Shown here: positions 1 to 9,355 of the stretch, in pieces | How the letters are laid out: each line of letters opens with the position of its first letter | Position numbering within the stretch: position 1 is the stretch's first letter | DNA from: Comamonadaceae bacterium | GTDB taxonomy: Bacteria; Pseudomonadota; Gammaproteobacteria; Burkholderiales; Burkholderiaceae_C | Length of the DNA stretch: 64,000 nt | NCBI GenBank assembly: GCA_947443645.1 | Contig: CANEXF010000005.1 | Span: forward strand, 124,001-188,000 | Direction: 5' to 3' | The notes under the pieces: generated by a model | Told to the model about the DNA's origin: nothing | What the model saw: only the letters and a program-made list of their open reading frames with translations | The model's database searches: none | Translations under genes and position numbers: made by a program

Positions 1-751
1 CTTCATAGCGCTGCAAACCCGCGCCTTCGGTGAGCTCGGTGAGCTTGTCAAGCATGGCGTAGGCCATGTCTTCCTCGGGAACAACAGGCGGGAATTTGGC
101 GAAATAGGTATTTGGCTCAATCGTCAGGTGGTAAATCGAAATGTGCGGCGGCGACAGCGACAAGGCCTGGCGCATGTCCTGCTCCAAATTTTCGAGCGTC
201 TGGCCTGGCAGCGCATACATGATGTCAAGGTTAAAGGTGTCAAAGGCCTGTGCGGCCTCTTCAACCGCAGCGATGGCCTGGGCACGGTCATGGACTCGAC
301 CCAGGGCCTTTAGATGGCGGTCGTCAAAACTCTGCACGCCTATCGAAAGCCGCGTCACACCGGCACTGCGAAAGGCCTTGAACCGGTCTTTTTCAAAGGT
401 GCCGGGATTGGCTTCCAGTGTGATCTCGCAATCGGGCGTCAATTTGAGCCGGGCGCGGATATCGGCCAACAGCCGGTCAATCGCCTGCGGTGAAAAAAGA
501 CTGGGTGTGCCGCCACCAATGAAGATGCTGTGCACCGTGCGGCCCCAGATCAAGGGCAGCGAAGCCTCCAGATCAGCCACCAGCGCGTCGATGTAGCGCT
601 GCTCGGGCATGTCGGCCGAGACTTCATGGGAGTTGAAGTCGCAGTACGGGCATTTTTTGATGCACCAGGGCAAATGCACATAGAGCGACAAGGGCGGCAG
701 GCTGCTCAGTTGCAGCGTACCGCTGCGCATGTAGTGCTGAATGTCCTGCAT
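1..751 (-). CDS. hemW: HemW, radical SAM haem chaperone (3' end cut by window edge)
   Basis: Not in the ORF track because the frame runs off the left edge. Reading leftward from the ATG at 751 about 250 codons are visible, roughly the N-terminal 60% of the usual ~400. The radical SAM cluster motif CIKKCPYC (Cys30, 34, 37) and the SAM-binding GGGTPS are present. HemW (formerly called HemN-like coproporphyrinogen oxidase) is known as a haem-trafficking protein that binds SAM and a 4Fe-4S cluster. The start overlaps the rdgB stop (TGATG), so translation is probably coupled. Assignment to HemW rather than true HemN rests on the short N-terminus before the cluster motif and on the rdgB neighbour. 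Confidence 0.9.
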   Translation of the reverse strand, partial: MQDIQHYMRSGTLQLSSLPPLSLYVHLPWCIKKCPYCDFNSHEVSADMPEQRYIDALVADLEASLPLIWGRTVHSIFIGGGTPSLFSPQAIDRLLADIRARLKLTPDCEITLEANPGTFEKDRFKAFRSAGVTRLSIGVQSFDDRHLKALGRVHDRAQAIAAVEEAAQAFDTFNLDIMYALPGQTLENLEQDMRQALSLSPPHISIYHLTIEPNTYFAKFPPVVPEEDMAYAMLDKLTELTEGAGLQRYE

Positions 752-1350
752 CAGAGCCAACGCTCCTGCATCAGCGCGACCATCTGGCGCGCGGCTTGAC
801 CGCGATGGCTGTTGGCATTTTTAACCTCCACCGGCAGTTGCGCAAAGGTCTTGCCAAACGCCGGTATGTACATCACCGGATCAAAGCCAAAGCCATTGCT
901 GCCAACGGGTTCGCGGGTGATTTCGCCAGACACGCGGCCGCAGGCAATCAGCGGCTCGGGGTCATCGGCAGAACGCACCGCGACCAGGGTGCTGACCAGC
1001 GCGGCTCGGCGGTTATCCAGATTGGCCATCTGCTCAAGCAAGGCCTTGACGTTGTTGTCGTCACCCTTGGCATAGCCAAACTGGGTGGCATAGAACGCCG
1101 TGTCCACACCAGGCAAGCCACCGAAGGCGTCTACGCACAGACCGGCATCGTCAGCCAGCGCAGGCAAGCCACTCAGACGCGACGCATGGCGGGCTTTGGC
1201 CAGCGCGTTTTCGACAAAGGTGCGAAACGGCTCCTCGGCCTCCGGAATGCCCAACTCAGACTGGCGCAGCAGTTGCACGCCCAGCGGCGCCAGCATGGCT
1301 TGCAGCTCGGCGAGCTTGCCTTGATTGTTCGATGCCAATACGATTTTCAT
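751..1350 (-). CDS. rdgB: RdgB/HAM1 XTP/dITP pyrophosphatase
   Basis: The 199-residue protein has the family-typical length. It starts with the nucleotide-binding ASNNQGKLAEL and carries ADDAGLCVDAFGG, the metal/substrate segment of the HAM1 fold. It hydrolyses non-canonical purine triphosphates (dITP, XTP) to monophosphates, keeping deaminated purines out of DNA and RNA. It lies between rph upstream and hemW downstream on the same strand, with a 1-nt overlap to hemW, so it is the middle gene of a leftward operon. A dispersed repeat occupies the gap to rph. Confidence 0.96.
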   Translation of the reverse strand: MKIVLASNNQGKLAELQAMLAPLGVQLLRQSELGIPEAEEPFRTFVENALAKARHASRLSGLPALADDAGLCVDAFGGLPGVDTAFYATQFGYAKGDDNNVKALLEQMANLDNRRAALVSTLVAVRSADDPEPLIACGRVSGEITREPVGSNGFGFDPVMYIPAFGKTFAQLPVEVKNANSHRGQAARQMVALMQERWL

Positions 1351-1360
1351 GATGGAAAAT

Positions 1361-1408
1361 GCTTTTAGCGCCCTGAATACGGGCGCAAGCAGCTATTATT
1401 TTGAGAGC
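1361..1408 (-). repeat. Dispersed palindromic repeat, family A, copy at the rph 3' end
   Basis: On the minus strand it reads AATAATAGCTGCTTGCGCCC, then a short loop, then GGGCGCTAAAAGC. The GCGCCC/GGGCGC arms can form a hairpin. The TAA stop codon of rph (1396-1398) lies inside the element, so the repeat supplies the end of rph. The same core recurs at 22120, 29210, 33440, 35344, 45909, 47717 and 58499. Confidence 0.8.
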
Positions 1409-2124
1409 GACTGCTGCTGCAGCAAGACCAGTTCCTTGATGCCTTTTTCGGCCAGAACCAGCAGCAAATCCATTTCCTGGCGCGAAAAAGCGGCGCCCTC
1501 TGCCGTACCCTGCACTTCGACAAAGTTGCCGGCGCCCGTCATGACAACGTTCATGTCGGTGCCTGCAGCCGAGTCCTCTATGTATTCAAGGTCCAGCAGT
1601 GGCGTGCCCTGAACGATACCGACCGAGATCGCGGCGACATGGTCAAGAATCGGAGATTCGGTGAGCTTGCCCTCGGCCAACAGCCGGTTAACCGCATCCT
1701 GGGCCGCGATGAACGCGCCGGTAATGCTGGCCGTTCGGGTACCGCCGTCAGCCTGAAGCACGTCGCAATCGAGGTAAATCGTGCGTTCACCGAGCTTTTT
1801 CAGGTCAAACACCGAGCGCATGGAGCGGCCAATCAGGCGCTGGATCTCCTGGGTACGCCCGCTTTGCTTGCCGCGCGCAGCTTCCCGGTCGCTGCGTGTG
1901 TGCGTGGCGCGTGGCAGCATGCCGTATTCAGCCGTTACCCAGCCTTCGCCACTGCCTTTTTTGTGGCCCGGAACCTTCTCTTCGACAGAAGCCGTGCAAA
2001 GCACTTTGGTCCCACCAAATTCAATCAGCACCGAGCCTTCGGCATAGGCCGTGTAATTGCGGGTGATGCGCACGGGACGCAAGGCATCTGCAGCGCGCGC
2101 GCTGCTTCTTTCAAACTGGCTCAT
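1396..2124 (-). CDS. rph: Ribonuclease PH
   Basis: 242 residues, the standard RNase PH length. Visible motifs are [18 protein letters not shown] near the N-terminus, the phosphate-binding region around [20 protein letters not shown], and [19 protein letters not shown]. The enzyme is a phosphorolytic 3'-5' exoribonuclease that trims tRNA precursors. It is followed by rdgB, an order common in Burkholderiales. The last codons and stop fall within a dispersed repeat, which may have altered the extreme C-terminus (SLSK). Confidence 0.96.
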   Translation of the reverse strand: MSQFERSSARAADALRPVRITRNYTAYAEGSVLIEFGGTKVLCTASVEEKVPGHKKGSGEGWVTAEYGMLPRATHTRSDREAARGKQSGRTQEIQRLIGRSMRSVFDLKKLGERTIYLDCDVLQADGGTRTASITGAFIAAQDAVNRLLAEGKLTESPILDHVAAISVGIVQGTPLLDLEYIEDSAAGTDMNVVMTGAGNFVEVQGTAEGAAFSRQEMDLLLVLAEKGIKELVLLQQQSLSK

Positions 2125-2230
2125 GGGTAAAAAGCTTTCTGGCAGACAAGGCCGGAAGGGTAAAAATGACGAACCGGGCTCTTCAGGCCCGGCTCAAAAG
2201 CGGCGCGGCGCGGGCCGCACGCGCCTTACT

Positions 2231-3133
2231 TCAGAGTTTTCTTGCGGCTGAGCGGCGTATCGCCTCGTTTATTTCGGCGATTGAACGCTCAATCGCCGCT
2301 TCATCAAGGTCGTCAACTACCGAATCAAGCACGCCAGCCTGAATGGTGGAGGCAAATACGCCATCCATTATGCTTTCAGTAGACACCCCCCGGGTAGACT
2401 CGAAAGCGTCAGGTGTTTCCCACTCGATGGCCAGCACGGTGACATTGTCGCCATGTTCGCCGCCAGCGCGCAAGGCGCTTTCAACCAGGTCAGGAACCGC
2501 GTCAGATACCCCTTTGCTGGCCAGGTGTTTGACGATTTCAGCATCACTCAGGCTGCCCCACAGGCCATCAGAGCAAAGCAGTAACTTGTCGCCCTGCTGC
2601 AACGCGACGGGGCCAGCAACGTCAAACACCGGCTTGGTCGGTGAACCCAGGCAGGTAAACAGGATGTTGCGGTTGATGCGCTCAAGCTTGATCACGCCAG
2701 CGCTTTGCTGCTCCAGATAGGAATGGTCGCGCGTGCGGGTAAGCAACTCGCCGTCCCGAACCACATAAAGGCGAGAATCGCCGCAATGCACCCAGGTGGC
2801 ACCGTTGCCTTGCAAAATCGCGGCAACCAGCGTGGTTCGCGGCGTGTCCAGCATGCCTTTTTCACTGGCGTGCCGAATGATCTGGTGGTGCGCGGCAGTC
2901 AATGCCGTTGACAAAAATGCCACCGGATCCGTGATGGTCGGGCGGGCTTCCCTTTGATAAAGCGCAGAAATAGTCTGCAAGGCAAGCTGGGCCGCGACTT
3001 CCCCGTCCGGGTGGCCACCCATGCCATCGGCAAGAACAAACAGGCCGGATTCCCGCGTGTAGCAGTAGCCCATGCGATCTTCGTTTTTCTCCCGACCGCC
3101 CTTGCGACTAACCTGAAAAACCGAGAATTTCAT
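2231..3133 (-). CDS. PP2C-family Ser/Thr protein phosphatase
   Basis: 300 residues with the PPM metal-binding motifs in order: KNEDRMGY, VLADGMGGHPDGE, VHCGDSRLYVVRDGE, LLCSDGLWG and GGEHGDNVTVL. These Asp residues coordinate the two catalytic Mn/Mg ions, so it should be active. Its start overlaps the stop of the upstream kinase gene (ATGA), which makes a coupled kinase/phosphatase pair that presumably acts on shared substrates. The longer C-terminal tail (about residues 245-300) is rich in acidic residues and has no motif I recognise. Confidence 0.92.
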   Translation of the reverse strand: MKFSVFQVSRKGGREKNEDRMGYCYTRESGLFVLADGMGGHPDGEVAAQLALQTISALYQREARPTITDPVAFLSTALTAAHHQIIRHASEKGMLDTPRTTLVAAILQGNGATWVHCGDSRLYVVRDGELLTRTRDHSYLEQQSAGVIKLERINRNILFTCLGSPTKPVFDVAGPVALQQGDKLLLCSDGLWGSLSDAEIVKHLASKGVSDAVPDLVESALRAGGEHGDNVTVLAIEWETPDAFESTRGVSTESIMDGVFASTIQAGVLDSVVDDLDEAAIERSIAEINEAIRRSAARKL

Positions 3134-4137
3134 TTGAATCTGGTTGCAAGGCCTGTGGCCTTGCGGGCAGTTTTCTTGGAGTCCGTCACCATGGTGTCAA
3201 ACTGCAGTCGCACCTTTTCACTGACCGTGAGCTTGGTGTAGCGACGTTCGCCTTCCCGACTCAGTTCTTTTTGCAGCGCAAACACGGACTGAGGTCTGGA
3301 CAGCGGATCTAATGACATGCACCACTCTACAACTTCAATCAGGTTGTCGGAATAGACACCGCGTAAACGGGACAAGGCCAGCGACAGACGGTCTTTTTCG
3401 AGCCGTTGCGGTGCGTCATTTGGCGGATATCCCTGCATGCTGGCGTAAATACACGAGCCAATTGCATATATGTCTGTCCATGGCCCCATGGACGAGTCGC
3501 GGCGATACATCTCGGGCGCCGCAAAGCCCGGGGTGTACATAGGCCGGATGAAATTGCCTTCTTTGCTCAATACTTCTCGGGCGGCGCCGAAATCGATCAT
3601 CACTGCGCGGTTGTCATCGGTGATGAAAATATTGGCCGGCTTGATGTCCAGATGCAGCATCTTGTGCTGGTGCACGATGCGAAGGCCGCGCAGAATCTCG
3701 TCGAAAAGCGAACGTATGGTCGACTCGCGAAATACTTTTTGCTTTTTAAGTTCCCGCGCCGTGATGATGAAATCCTGAAGCGTGCCGCCTTCAAGGTAGT
3801 TCATCACCATGTAAACCGTTTCATTCTCGCGAAAGAAATTCAGCACGCTGACCACGGAACCATGCGAGATCTGGGCCAGAGATCGCCCTTCCTCAAAAAA
3901 ACTCTTGAGGCCCAGGCGGTACAAAGACAGCTTGTCAGGTTGAACCTGCGGCAGCAATTCGCCTGGCGAACGGCCTGCAAGTGAAGACGGCAAGTACTCC
4001 TTGATGGCGACTTGCTGTCCTTCGCTGTCAACAGCCAAGTAAACTACACCAAAGCCGCCCGCAGAAAGCTTGCGCACGACCCGGTAACCACCAATGACGG
4101 TATCGGGCGGTAGTGGCGCTGGCTTGACCTTTGACAT
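3130..4137 (-). CDS. Hanks-type Ser/Thr protein kinase
   Basis: 335 residues. A complete catalytic domain is visible: Gly-rich loop LSAGGFGVVYLAVD, the VAIKEYLP lysine, catalytic loop LHLDIKPANIFI (HLD in place of the usual HRD), metal-binding MIDFGAAR, and the PGFAAPEMY segment. I see no transmembrane helix or sensory PASTA repeats, so it is probably cytoplasmic. It is the first gene of a leftward unit with the PP2C phosphatase, overlapping by 4 nt. It is divergent from yicC with 77 bp between the starts. Substrates cannot be inferred. Confidence 0.92.
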   Translation of the reverse strand: MSKVKPAPLPPDTVIGGYRVVRKLSAGGFGVVYLAVDSEGQQVAIKEYLPSSLAGRSPGELLPQVQPDKLSLYRLGLKSFFEEGRSLAQISHGSVVSVLNFFRENETVYMVMNYLEGGTLQDFIITARELKKQKVFRESTIRSLFDEILRGLRIVHQHKMLHLDIKPANIFITDDNRAVMIDFGAAREVLSKEGNFIRPMYTPGFAAPEMYRRDSSMGPWTDIYAIGSCIYASMQGYPPNDAPQRLEKDRLSLALSRLRGVYSDNLIEVVEWCMSLDPLSRPQSVFALQKELSREGERRYTKLTVSEKVRLQFDTMVTDSKKTARKATGLATRFK

Positions 4138-4214
4138 AATTTGAAATCAGCAGGGGTGAAACGGCCACCACGTCCTGCTTATACAGTCCTGTTTTAAGAA
4201 AAGCGTATTACTAA

Positions 4215-5132
4215 ATGTCAGTTTACAGCATGACAGGCTATGCCGCCGTCCAATCAAATATGGCCAGTTCAGGCTCCGAAAACGAATCGGGTCCTGATAG
4301 CGCGTCCCGGTTGGGCGTCGAAATTCGCTCGGTCAACAGCCGCTTTCTTGACCTGGCCTTCCGCCTGCCCGATGAATTGCGCCAGGCCGAACCGGCACTG
4401 CGTGAACTGCTGAGCGCCAAGCTCAAACGTGGCAAGATCGAGATTCGGGTTGCACTCGAAAGCAGCTCGGCCAGCAGCTTGCGTGCGCCTTCGGCGGCCA
4501 CACTGCAGAGGCTGGGCTCGCTAGAAGACAACATCAAATCATGGCTGCCCCAGGCTGCGGCACTGAGCGTGGCTGACGTGCTCCGCATCGCCACTAACGA
4601 GGACAAGAAGCCCCACGACCATAGCGATGAGCTCATCAAACTGGCCAAGAAAGCCCTGAAAGAACTGCTGGCGGCCAGGGAGCGCGAAGGCAACCGGCTC
4701 AAGCAGACGCTGCTCGAGCGCACAGCCCAACTGCGCGCGCTGGCCGAACTAGCGGTACCCATGGTGCCCCGCCTGGTGGAGCAACAACAGGCCCGTTTTC
4801 TGGAGCGCTGGAAAGAAGCGATGGCGCTGCCGGATAGCAAAGCCCTGCCCGAGGCAGCCCAGGACAGGGCCTTGGCGGAGGCCACCGCTTTTGCCATTCG
4901 CATTGACGTCGCTGAAGAAATCACGCGCTTGTCGTCTCATCTGGATGAAATCGACCGCCTGCTCGGCGGCGGCGGCGAACTCGGCAAGCGACTGGATTTT
5001 CTGATTCAGGAACTGCACCGTGAAGCCAACACACTGGGCTCGAAATCTGCATCACTCGAATTGACCCGGATTTCGGTAGATATGAAAGTGCTGATTGAGC
5101 AGATCCGTGAGCAGGTGCAGAACATTGAGTGA
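4215..5132 (+). CDS. yicC: YicC-family endoribonuclease
   Basis: 305 residues, family-typical. The N-terminus SVYSMTGYA and the C-terminal signature [20 protein letters not shown] are the two conserved blocks of YicC/YloC proteins, with a charged helical middle. Members are reported as endoribonucleases involved in RNA turnover. The gene is followed by gmk on the same strand, a frequent neighbour of yicC in proteobacteria. An insert rich in Ser/Glu (about residues 15-30) sits between the first motif and the conserved [11 protein letters not shown] block. Confidence 0.93.
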   Translation: MSVYSMTGYAAVQSNMASSGSENESGPDSASRLGVEIRSVNSRFLDLAFRLPDELRQAEPALRELLSAKLKRGKIEIRVALESSSASSLRAPSAATLQRLGSLEDNIKSWLPQAAALSVADVLRIATNEDKKPHDHSDELIKLAKKALKELLAAREREGNRLKQTLLERTAQLRALAELAVPMVPRLVEQQQARFLERWKEAMALPDSKALPEAAQDRALAEATAFAIRIDVAEEITRLSSHLDEIDRLLGGGGELGKRLDFLIQELHREANTLGSKSASLELTRISVDMKVLIEQIREQVQNIE

Positions 5133-5193
5133 CCGTTTGCCGGCCACTGTCTCAGCTTTTATTAAAATTGATAGCAAGAAAACACCTATTCAC

Positions 5194-5814
5194 ATGGACT
5201 ATCCAGGAAATTTGTTTGTAGTGGCGGCCCCTAGCGGCGCGGGTAAATCAAGCCTGGTCAAGGCCTTGATGGAGATTGACTCGCGCATCCAGCCGGCGGT
5301 GTCCCACACAACGCGACCACCGCGCGGGCAGGAGAAACACGGACGTGAGTATTTCTTCATATCGCCAGAGGAATTTGACGGCATGGTGTTGCGGGACTCG
5401 TTTCTCGAATGGGCTCATGTGCATGGTCAGCGCTACGGCACATCGCGGCAGACCATTGAGGAGCGGGTGGCGCACGGCGCTGATGTCATTCTTGAAATCG
5501 ATTTTCAGGGCGCCATCAACGTCAAGCGGATATTTGCCAACGCCGTGCTGATCTTCATACTTCCGCCCAGCTGGGAGGAATTGCGCTCGCGGCTGGAACG
5601 TCGAGGCGAAGACAGCCCGGAGGTGATTGAATTACGGCTGAACAATGCAGCCATAGAGATGGCACAAGCCCGTGAATTCGACTTCGTTATAATCAATGAG
5701 TTATTTGAACGCGCAGTTTTCGACTTGAAAACCATTGTTCATGCCCAGCGGCTCAAGTTTGCAGCCCAGCGACGTGCTCGCGCCGATACGTTCGACGCAC
5801 TGCACATTTCTTGA
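5194..5814 (+). CDS. gmk: Guanylate kinase
   Basis: The ORF track opens at 5095, but the real start is the ATG at 5194, giving 206 residues that begin [10 protein letters not shown] just before the P-loop [27 protein letters not shown] is the GMP-binding segment. The enzyme converts GMP to GDP and so feeds GTP and (p)ppGpp synthesis. It forms the standard gmk-rpoZ-spoT row. The 61-bp leader contains an AT-rich inverted stretch (about 5154-5176) weakly resembling half of a family A repeat. Confidence 0.96.
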   Translation: MDYPGNLFVVAAPSGAGKSSLVKALMEIDSRIQPAVSHTTRPPRGQEKHGREYFFISPEEFDGMVLRDSFLEWAHVHGQRYGTSRQTIEERVAHGADVILEIDFQGAINVKRIFANAVLIFILPPSWEELRSRLERRGEDSPEVIELRLNNAAIEMAQAREFDFVIINELFERAVFDLKTIVHAQRLKFAAQRRARADTFDALHIS

Positions 5815-5849
5815 GTTATCGCTCATTTACCGATTTACCGGAGATCATC

Positions 5850-6053
5850 ATGGCCCGCATCACTGTCGAAGACTGCCTCGAAAAAATCCCGAACCGTTTT
5901 CAGCTCGTGCTGGCGGCTACCTACCGTGCGCGCATGCTCAGCCAGGGGCATACGGCCAAGATTGAAAGCAAAAACAAACCTGCAGTGACCGCCTTGCGCG
6001 AAATTGCAGAAGGAAAAATCGGTTTGGAAATGCTCAAGAAAGTTCCCGGCTGA
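5850..6053 (+). CDS. rpoZ: RNA polymerase omega subunit
   Basis: 67 residues from the ATG at 5850, preceded by GGAGATCATC as ribosome-binding site; the ORF track start at 5811 is too early. [17 protein letters not shown] and the basic, Ala-rich remainder are diagnostic of omega. It promotes RNA polymerase assembly and forms part of a ppGpp-binding site. Its position between gmk and the ppGpp synthetase is conserved. It is followed by a strong terminator before spoT. Confidence 0.97.
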   Translation: MARITVEDCLEKIPNRFQLVLAATYRARMLSQGHTAKIESKNKPAVTALREIAEGKIGLEMLKKVPG

Positions 6054-6070
6054 TAGCCTTTGGGAGCTCA

Positions 6071-6099
6071 AAAAAAGCACCGCTAGTCGGTGCTTTTTT
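6071..6099 (+). terminator. Rho-independent terminator after rpoZ
   Basis: A perfect 12-bp stem AAAAAAGCACCG / CGGTGCTTTTTT with a 5-nt loop, ending in a T-run. It closes the yicC-gmk-rpoZ unit 18 nt after the rpoZ stop, so spoT probably has its own promoter in 6100-6176. Confidence 0.92.
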
Positions 6100-6176
6100 A
6101 TTTTTCGACCCCACATAAAAAGAATATTAGAAGCTGTCTCATTTATGCTTTGTGCATGCGGGGATACATTTGAGCC

Positions 6177-8429
6177 ATGAGTGCATTGCTTTTGCCAAAG
6201 TTAGCGACAAAACCGACACCGGCCGCAGCCAATGCAGCGGCCGCGAGTTTTGCTGCGCTCACCGCAAAACTCGACTACATGACAGCGGCAGATGTCGACA
6301 ATGTGCGACAGGCCTACCGGTTTGCAGACGAAGCCCATCTTGGCCAGATTCGCAACAGCGGTGAGCCCTACATTACTCACCCGATCGCCGTAGCTCAGCA
6401 GTGCGCCGAATGGAAGCTCGACGCACAGGCCTTGATGGCGGCCCTGCTTCACGATGCGATTGAGGACTGTGGCGTGACCAAGCCCGAGCTCATCGAGCGC
6501 TTCGGCGCACCAGTCGCAGAACTGGTGGACGGACTGACCAAGCTTGAAAAGCTGGAGTTCAATACCCGGGAAGAAAATCAGGCCGAGTCATTTCGCAAGA
6601 TGCTACTGGCCATGGCGCGTGACGTCCGCGTCATTCTGATCAAGCTGGCCGACCGCACCCACAATATGCGGACACTGGGCGATGTGCCGCGCAGCAAGTG
6701 GACCCGGATTTCGAGCGAAACGCTGGATATCTATGCGCCCATCGCGCACCGGCTAGGACTTAACACCACTTACAGGGAATTGCAGGATCTGTCTTTCCAG
6801 CACCTGCATCCATGGCGTTATGCCACGCTCACCAAGGCCTTGGTCAAAGCACGTGGTCGCAGACGTGATGTCATCAAGAGGGTGCAGGTCGAAGTGGAAG
6901 CAGCGTTTGAGGCCGAAGGAATCCCGGTCAAGATTTCGGGGCGCGAAAAAACGCTGTATTCGATATACCGAAAAATGGACGAAAAGCACCTGTCGTTTGC
7001 ACAGGTCACGGACATTTATGGGTTCAGGGTCATCGTCAGCAGCTTGAATGCCTGCTACACGGCCATGGGCGTATTGCACCAACAATACAAGCCCTTGCCC
7101 GGAAAGTTCAAAGACTACATCGCCATCCCGAAAATCAATGGCTACCAGTCATTGCACACGACACTGGTAGGACCATTTGGAACCAATATCGAGTTTCAAA
7201 TGCGCACGGAAGCCATGCATGTGGTGGCTGAGTCCGGCGTTGCTGCGCACTGGCTCTACAAAGCCACAGACCCGGAAAGCGATGCATCCCAGCGCCTGGG
7301 CACGCAATGGCTTCAGTCGCTGCTGGACATACAGAGCGAAACGCATGATGCAGCCGAGTTCTGGGACCACGTCAAGATCGACCTTTTCCCGGAAGCCGTT
7401 TATGTGTTCACCCCAAAAAGCCAGATCATGGCCATGCCGCGCAATGCCACGATTGTCGACTTTGCCTACGCGATACATAGTGACATCGGTCATCGGGCGG
7501 TTGCCGCAAAAGTCAATGGCGAGCAGGTACCGCTGCGCTCTGAGCTGCACAACGGCGATGTGATCGAGATCATCACCGCGTCGGTCGCCAACCCGAATCC
7601 CGGCTGGCTTGGTTTTGTACGAACCGGAAAAGCACGCTCCAAAATTCGCCATTACCTCAAAACCATGGCGCTTGCGGAGTCACAGGAGCTGGGTGAAAAA
7701 ATGCTGACGCAGTCGCTGCGCTCAGAGGGCATACAGCGTCTGCCTGAAGACAGTGGCACTGACCGGGTAATCTGGGAAAAAATCCTGCGCTTTAGCGGCA
7801 ACAAGTCGCGCTCGGATCTGCTGACGGATATTGGCCTGGGCAAAAGAATTGCCAGCATGGTTGCCAAGCGCATGGTGTCCCTTCTGGCAGAAACCGGAGA
7901 AAAACCAGACGCCCTGCTGATGAGCCGCGAGCGCTACACCGCCCATGAGTCAGTCTCGCAGGGTGCCTTGGTTCTGGATGGCAGCGAAGGCGCATCCGTG
8001 CAATTTGCCACCTGCTGCCGCCCCATTCCAGGCGATGGCATCCTTGGCTACCTAGGACGCGGCGAAGGCCTGGTTGTACACGCGGATGACTGCGCAGTAG
8101 CCAAACGCCTTCAGCACCGCGACAGTGAGCGGTTTATCCCGGTTGAGTGGTCTGACGAACCCGTTCGAGCTTTTGAAACCGCCCTGCTAGTCACCGTATC
8201 GAACGGCAAGGGTGTTTTGGCCAAGGTTGCTGCCGCGCTGGCCAGCGCGGAAGCCGACATTACCCATGTCAATATGGGACAGGAGCGCGCTCAAGATGCA
8301 ACCGAGTTGCGTTTTGGCATTGCTGTGCGCGACCGCGCGCATCTGGCGTCTGTGCTTCGCAGTGTGAAACGAACGCCATCCGTGCTGCGCGTGCAGCGCG
8401 CCAAGCCGGGAGCCGGAGGCGCCGCCTGA
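6177..8429 (+). CDS. spoT: Bifunctional (p)ppGpp synthetase/hydrolase (RSH, SpoT type)
   Basis: 750 residues. Order: HD hydrolase domain with HPIAVAQQ and an intact HDAIEDC (about residues 60-180); RelA/SpoT synthetase with YGFRVIV and INGYQSLHTTLVGP (about 230-370); TGS domain VYVFTPKSQIMAMPRNATIVD (about 415-480); C-terminal ACT domain (about 680-750). Both active-site sets look intact, so it should make and degrade the alarmone in the stringent response. A low-complexity Ala-rich N-terminus (first ~30 residues) precedes the conserved part. Convergent with greB. Confidence 0.95.
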   Translation: MSALLLPKLATKPTPAAANAAAASFAALTAKLDYMTAADVDNVRQAYRFADEAHLGQIRNSGEPYITHPIAVAQQCAEWKLDAQALMAALLHDAIEDCGVTKPELIERFGAPVAELVDGLTKLEKLEFNTREENQAESFRKMLLAMARDVRVILIKLADRTHNMRTLGDVPRSKWTRISSETLDIYAPIAHRLGLNTTYRELQDLSFQHLHPWRYATLTKALVKARGRRRDVIKRVQVEVEAAFEAEGIPVKISGREKTLYSIYRKMDEKHLSFAQVTDIYGFRVIVSSLNACYTAMGVLHQQYKPLPGKFKDYIAIPKINGYQSLHTTLVGPFGTNIEFQMRTEAMHVVAESGVAAHWLYKATDPESDASQRLGTQWLQSLLDIQSETHDAAEFWDHVKIDLFPEAVYVFTPKSQIMAMPRNATIVDFAYAIHSDIGHRAVAAKVNGEQVPLRSELHNGDVIEIITASVANPNPGWLGFVRTGKARSKIRHYLKTMALAESQELGEKMLTQSLRSEGIQRLPEDSGTDRVIWEKILRFSGNKSRSDLLTDIGLGKRIASMVAKRMVSLLAETGEKPDALLMSRERYTAHESVSQGALVLDGSEGASVQFATCCRPIPGDGILGYLGRGEGLVVHADDCAVAKRLQHRDSERFIPVEWSDEPVRAFETALLVTVSNGKGVLAKVAAALASAEADITHVNMGQERAQDATELRFGIAVRDRAHLASVLRSVKRTPSVLRVQRAKPGAGGAA

Positions 8430-8455
8430 GCTTAGAGCTTGTCTCCATTAGCCAT

Positions 8456-9031
8456 CTACTGCGACGCGACATCGGAAGATGACGCAGGGGCTGGATAGTC
8501 AACCTGCAGCACCGTTAGGGTTTGCAGACCGTGCGGCGTGTGGAGCTTGACCTCATCCCCGACCTTTGACTTGAGCAGCGCTCTGGCGACCGGAGATACC
8601 CAGCTGATCTGACCTTGCAGAGTATCCGCCTCGTCAATACCGAGGATGGTCACCGTGCGCTCATGCTCAAGGTCGTCGGCGTAAGTCACTGTGGCGCCAA
8701 AAAAAACCTGGTCTTTTCCGTGGTGTACGCAAGGATCAGTGATTTCTGCGATTTCAAGCCGCTGGGTCAAAAAGCGAATTCGCCTGTCGATCTCGCGAAG
8801 ACGTTTCTTTCCGTAGATGTAGTCACCGTTTTCGGAGCGGTCCCCATTACTGGCCGCCCAGTGAACGGCTTCAACCACACGGGGCCGCTCGTCATCAATA
8901 AGCGAGAGCCACTCCGCGCGTAGGTGCGCATAGCCTTGCGGAGTAATGTAATTTTTTCCGCCAACAACGATAGGACGCGGCGTCAACTCCTCGTCGTCGG
9001 AGTCAGTTTCTTTGGTAAATGCTTTACTCAT
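8456..9031 (-). CDS. greB: Transcription elongation factor GreB
   Basis: The ORF track extends through the upstream tRNA; the ATG at 9031 gives 191 residues starting MSKAFTKETDSDDEE. A Gre coiled-coil (YAHLRAEWLSLIDDERPRVVEAV) with GDRSENGDYIYGKKRLREIDRRI at the tip is followed by the C-terminal FKBP-like domain (VTYADDLEHERTVTILG). GYDEADT-like GIDEADT and ISWVSPVARALL are typical of GreB. It rescues backtracked RNA polymerase by transcript cleavage. Convergent with spoT, with a 26-bp gap. Confidence 0.95.
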   Translation of the reverse strand: MSKAFTKETDSDDEELTPRPIVVGGKNYITPQGYAHLRAEWLSLIDDERPRVVEAVHWAASNGDRSENGDYIYGKKRLREIDRRIRFLTQRLEIAEITDPCVHHGKDQVFFGATVTYADDLEHERTVTILGIDEADTLQGQISWVSPVARALLKSKVGDEVKLHTPHGLQTLTVLQVDYPAPASSSDVASQ

Positions 9032-9105
9032 GGATCGGTCACGATAGCATTTGCGAAGCTGTAACTCCAGACTTGGGAGTGCGCAAAGCGAGCAGACAAA
9101 AGAAA

Positions 9106-9133
9106 AAAGCCTGCAACTTTCGTTGCAGGCTTT
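9106..9133 (-). terminator. Terminator of the tRNA-Arg transcript
   Basis: On the minus strand, AAAGCCTGCAAC / GTTGCAGGCTTT forms a 12-bp stem with a 4-nt loop followed by TTTTCTTTT. It lies directly 3' of the tRNA-Arg gene and upstream of greB, separating the two transcripts. Confidence 0.85.
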
Positions 9134-9140
9134 GTCTTTT

Positions 9141-9217
9141 TGGTGCGGCTGGCAGGAATTGAACCCACGACCCCTTGGTTCGTAGCCAAGTACTCTATCC
9201 AACTGAGCTACAGCCGC
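9141..9217 (-). tRNA. tRNA-Arg (anticodon ACG)
   Basis: On the minus strand it starts GCGGCTGTAGCTCAGTTGG and ends GCCGC-ACCA. The anticodon stem-loop CTTGG-CTACGAA-CCAAG gives anticodon ACG. The 77-nt gene includes the encoded CCA end. The A34 would be deaminated to inosine by TadA, allowing CGU/CGC/CGA decoding (family knowledge). Confidence 0.97.
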
Positions 9218-9355
9218 TGAGCTCCAAATTATAGCCTATGAAATAGCCACTCAGGTCAAGCTTGGGGTAATTCATAAAAGATTAAAGAAATACCCCCATA
9301 CGTTGACACCCAGCACATCTTCACGCCGTGCGTAACGCCGGGACTGTCAAGCGAT

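Noticed and set aside
2170-2190. CCGGGC/GCCCGG hairpin between rph and the PP2C gene
   Set aside because: Short stem without a T-run in a GC-rich gap; not convincing as a terminator.
5154-5176. Half-repeat-like stretch in the gmk leader
   Set aside because: Only the AT-rich half matches; no AGCTGC core and no GC-rich arm, so chance is likely.
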